From an uncultured Clostridia bacterium (lineage in GTDB: Bacteria > Bacillota > Clostridia > Oscillospirales > UBA644): a stretch of 5,726 bases of DNA. Shown in pieces: positions 5,073-5,726 of this stretch. Below the pieces are notes generated by a model that worked only from the letters and a program-made list of their open reading frames with translations, had not been told where the DNA came from and made no database searches. The position numbers and the translations under genes were made by a program. Every line of letters starts with the position of its first letter. Position 1 is the first letter of the stretch. Location: assembly GCA_904502105.1 (NCBI GenBank), contig CAJGDF010000122.1, positions 1 to 5,726 on the forward strand, given 5' to 3'.

Positions 5073-5726
5073 CTAAGGTCTGGGTTTGGTGCCGATAAGC
5101 TTTGCCTGAAGAACGTAGCGGATAGGACCGCTTGCATCGGCGCAGGTGGAAAGGGTAAGAACCTTGTCGCCCTGTTCAAGCTTTACGCCGTAATCGCGGC
5201 TCTTGAGGTAGTTGTTTTCATCAATATACTTATTGGAGGGAAGTCTTGTTCTCCAACCGGTCATAAAGCTGAGGAAATTAACATAGTCGGTCATAAACTC
5301 GTGAAGCGCTTCGGGGTCGGTCGCAAGCTTGAGAGATTCGGTAGCGCTGAGTTCACCGAGTCTTTTGGTTATAGTTGCCTGATCGTAATAGTAGTTGGTA
5401 TCGAGATAGTAGTTTGCCTCGGAGTCAACGTAATAACAAGCAAATACCTGCCATACGGTAAGCTCATCGAGAGTGTTGAGACATACATACATATTATCTT
5501 TATTGGAGAACCAATCTTTTGTCTGAGTAACGTTTTCGAGCTGATCAAAGATATCGTCACCCTTTGCATGACCGTAAAGAATGGTGTTTGAGTCTTTTAT
5601 AAGCTCATTACGCCAGTCAACATAGCAAGAACCTGAATACTTGGTTTTTTTATCAAGACCTTTGTCGAGATAATACTCATTATCGTCGGTCTGAACTACG
5701 GGGAAGTTGATATTAGTGCCGGGAAC
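5073..5726 (-). CDS. srtB: Second class B sortase (C-terminal 217 residues, N-terminus beyond right edge)
   Basis: The open frame enters at the window edge (first codon at 5726-5724) and ends at TAG 5075-5073. The start codon is outside; the internal Met at 5492 is not the start because the sortase fold begins upstream of it. The visible part covers most of the catalytic domain: VPGTNINFPVVQTDDNEYYL (1-20 of the visible part), catalytic His53 in YGHAKGDDIFDQL, VWQVFACYYVD, catalytic Cys195 in LTLSTC and Arg203 in the IRYVLQAKL strand. The Cys-to-Arg spacing of eight residues is the same as in the neighbouring sortase. Between the middle strands and the Cys strand it carries a longer segment than its neighbour (roughly visible residues 105-185), so the two are diverged paralogues and not recent copies. 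It is presumably membrane anchored like its family, but the anchor is not seen. It lies in the same direction, 145 bp upstream of the first sortase, and probably has its own terminator. Confidence 0.93.
   Translation of the reverse strand, partial: VPGTNINFPVVQTDDNEYYLDKGLDKKTKYSGSCYVDWRNELIKDSNTILYGHAKGDDIFDQLENVTQTKDWFSNKDNMYVCLNTLDELTVWQVFACYYVDSEANYYLDTNYYYDQATITKRLGELSATESLKLATDPEALHEFMTDYVNFLSFMTGWRTRLPSNKYIDENNYLKSRDYGVKLEQGDKVLTLSTCADASGPIRYVLQAKLIGTKPRP

Noticed and set aside
4977..5591. 204-residue open frame on the plus strand
   Set aside because: It lies antisense to the second sortase, whose catalytic motifs are unmistakable, and its translation has no recognisable domain. It is a shadow of codon bias.
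1..5726. tRNA, rRNA, riboswitch or insertion sequence
   Set aside because: No cloverleaf, rRNA segment, transposase-like translation or terminal inverted repeats were seen, and the leader regions are too short or unstructured to support a known riboswitch.

Overview
The window looks like chromosomal DNA from a Gram-positive, low-to-moderate GC member of the Clostridia (Oscillospiraceae-type gut anaerobes would fit). This is inferred from class B sortases, near-consensus sigma-A type promoters, GGAGG/GAAGGA-type ribosome binding sites and a TTG start. Species cannot be named from the sequence.

Layout. (1) Positions 1-194, minus strand: the 5' end of a fold-type-I PLP-dependent aminotransferase, running off the left edge. 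(2) Positions 195-395: a divergent intergenic region with back-to-back promoters, one for the aminotransferase and one for the plus-strand operon. (3) Positions 396-3024, plus strand: a compact three-gene operon encoding a five-helix membrane protein (Yip1-like in topology), a small four- to five-helix membrane protein, and a 537-residue membrane-anchored protein with a 13-cysteine domain and a large C-terminal domain that seems internally duplicated. None can be given a firm function. The third gene vaguely recalls EspG-type chaperones of type VII secretion. (4) Positions 3034-3078: a bidirectional intrinsic terminator between convergent operons. (5) Positions 3087-4927, minus strand: a class B sortase with an unusually long acidic PENTEE-repeat stalk, followed 26 nt later by a GNAT acetyltransferase. 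(6) Positions 4928-5072: a short intergenic region where the terminator of the upstream gene overlaps the sortase promoter. (7) Positions 5073-5726, minus strand: the C-terminal two thirds of a second class B sortase, running off the right edge.

How it fits together. The right half is a cell-surface module: two tandem class B sortases with the same catalytic layout but different sequences, presumably acting on different substrates or steps. No sortase substrate with a C-terminal sorting signal lies in the window. The left operon is a self-contained envelope module of unknown function. It is the best candidate for something undescribed, because its three products are consistently membrane proteins, two of its genes overlap, and the third has an unusual architecture.
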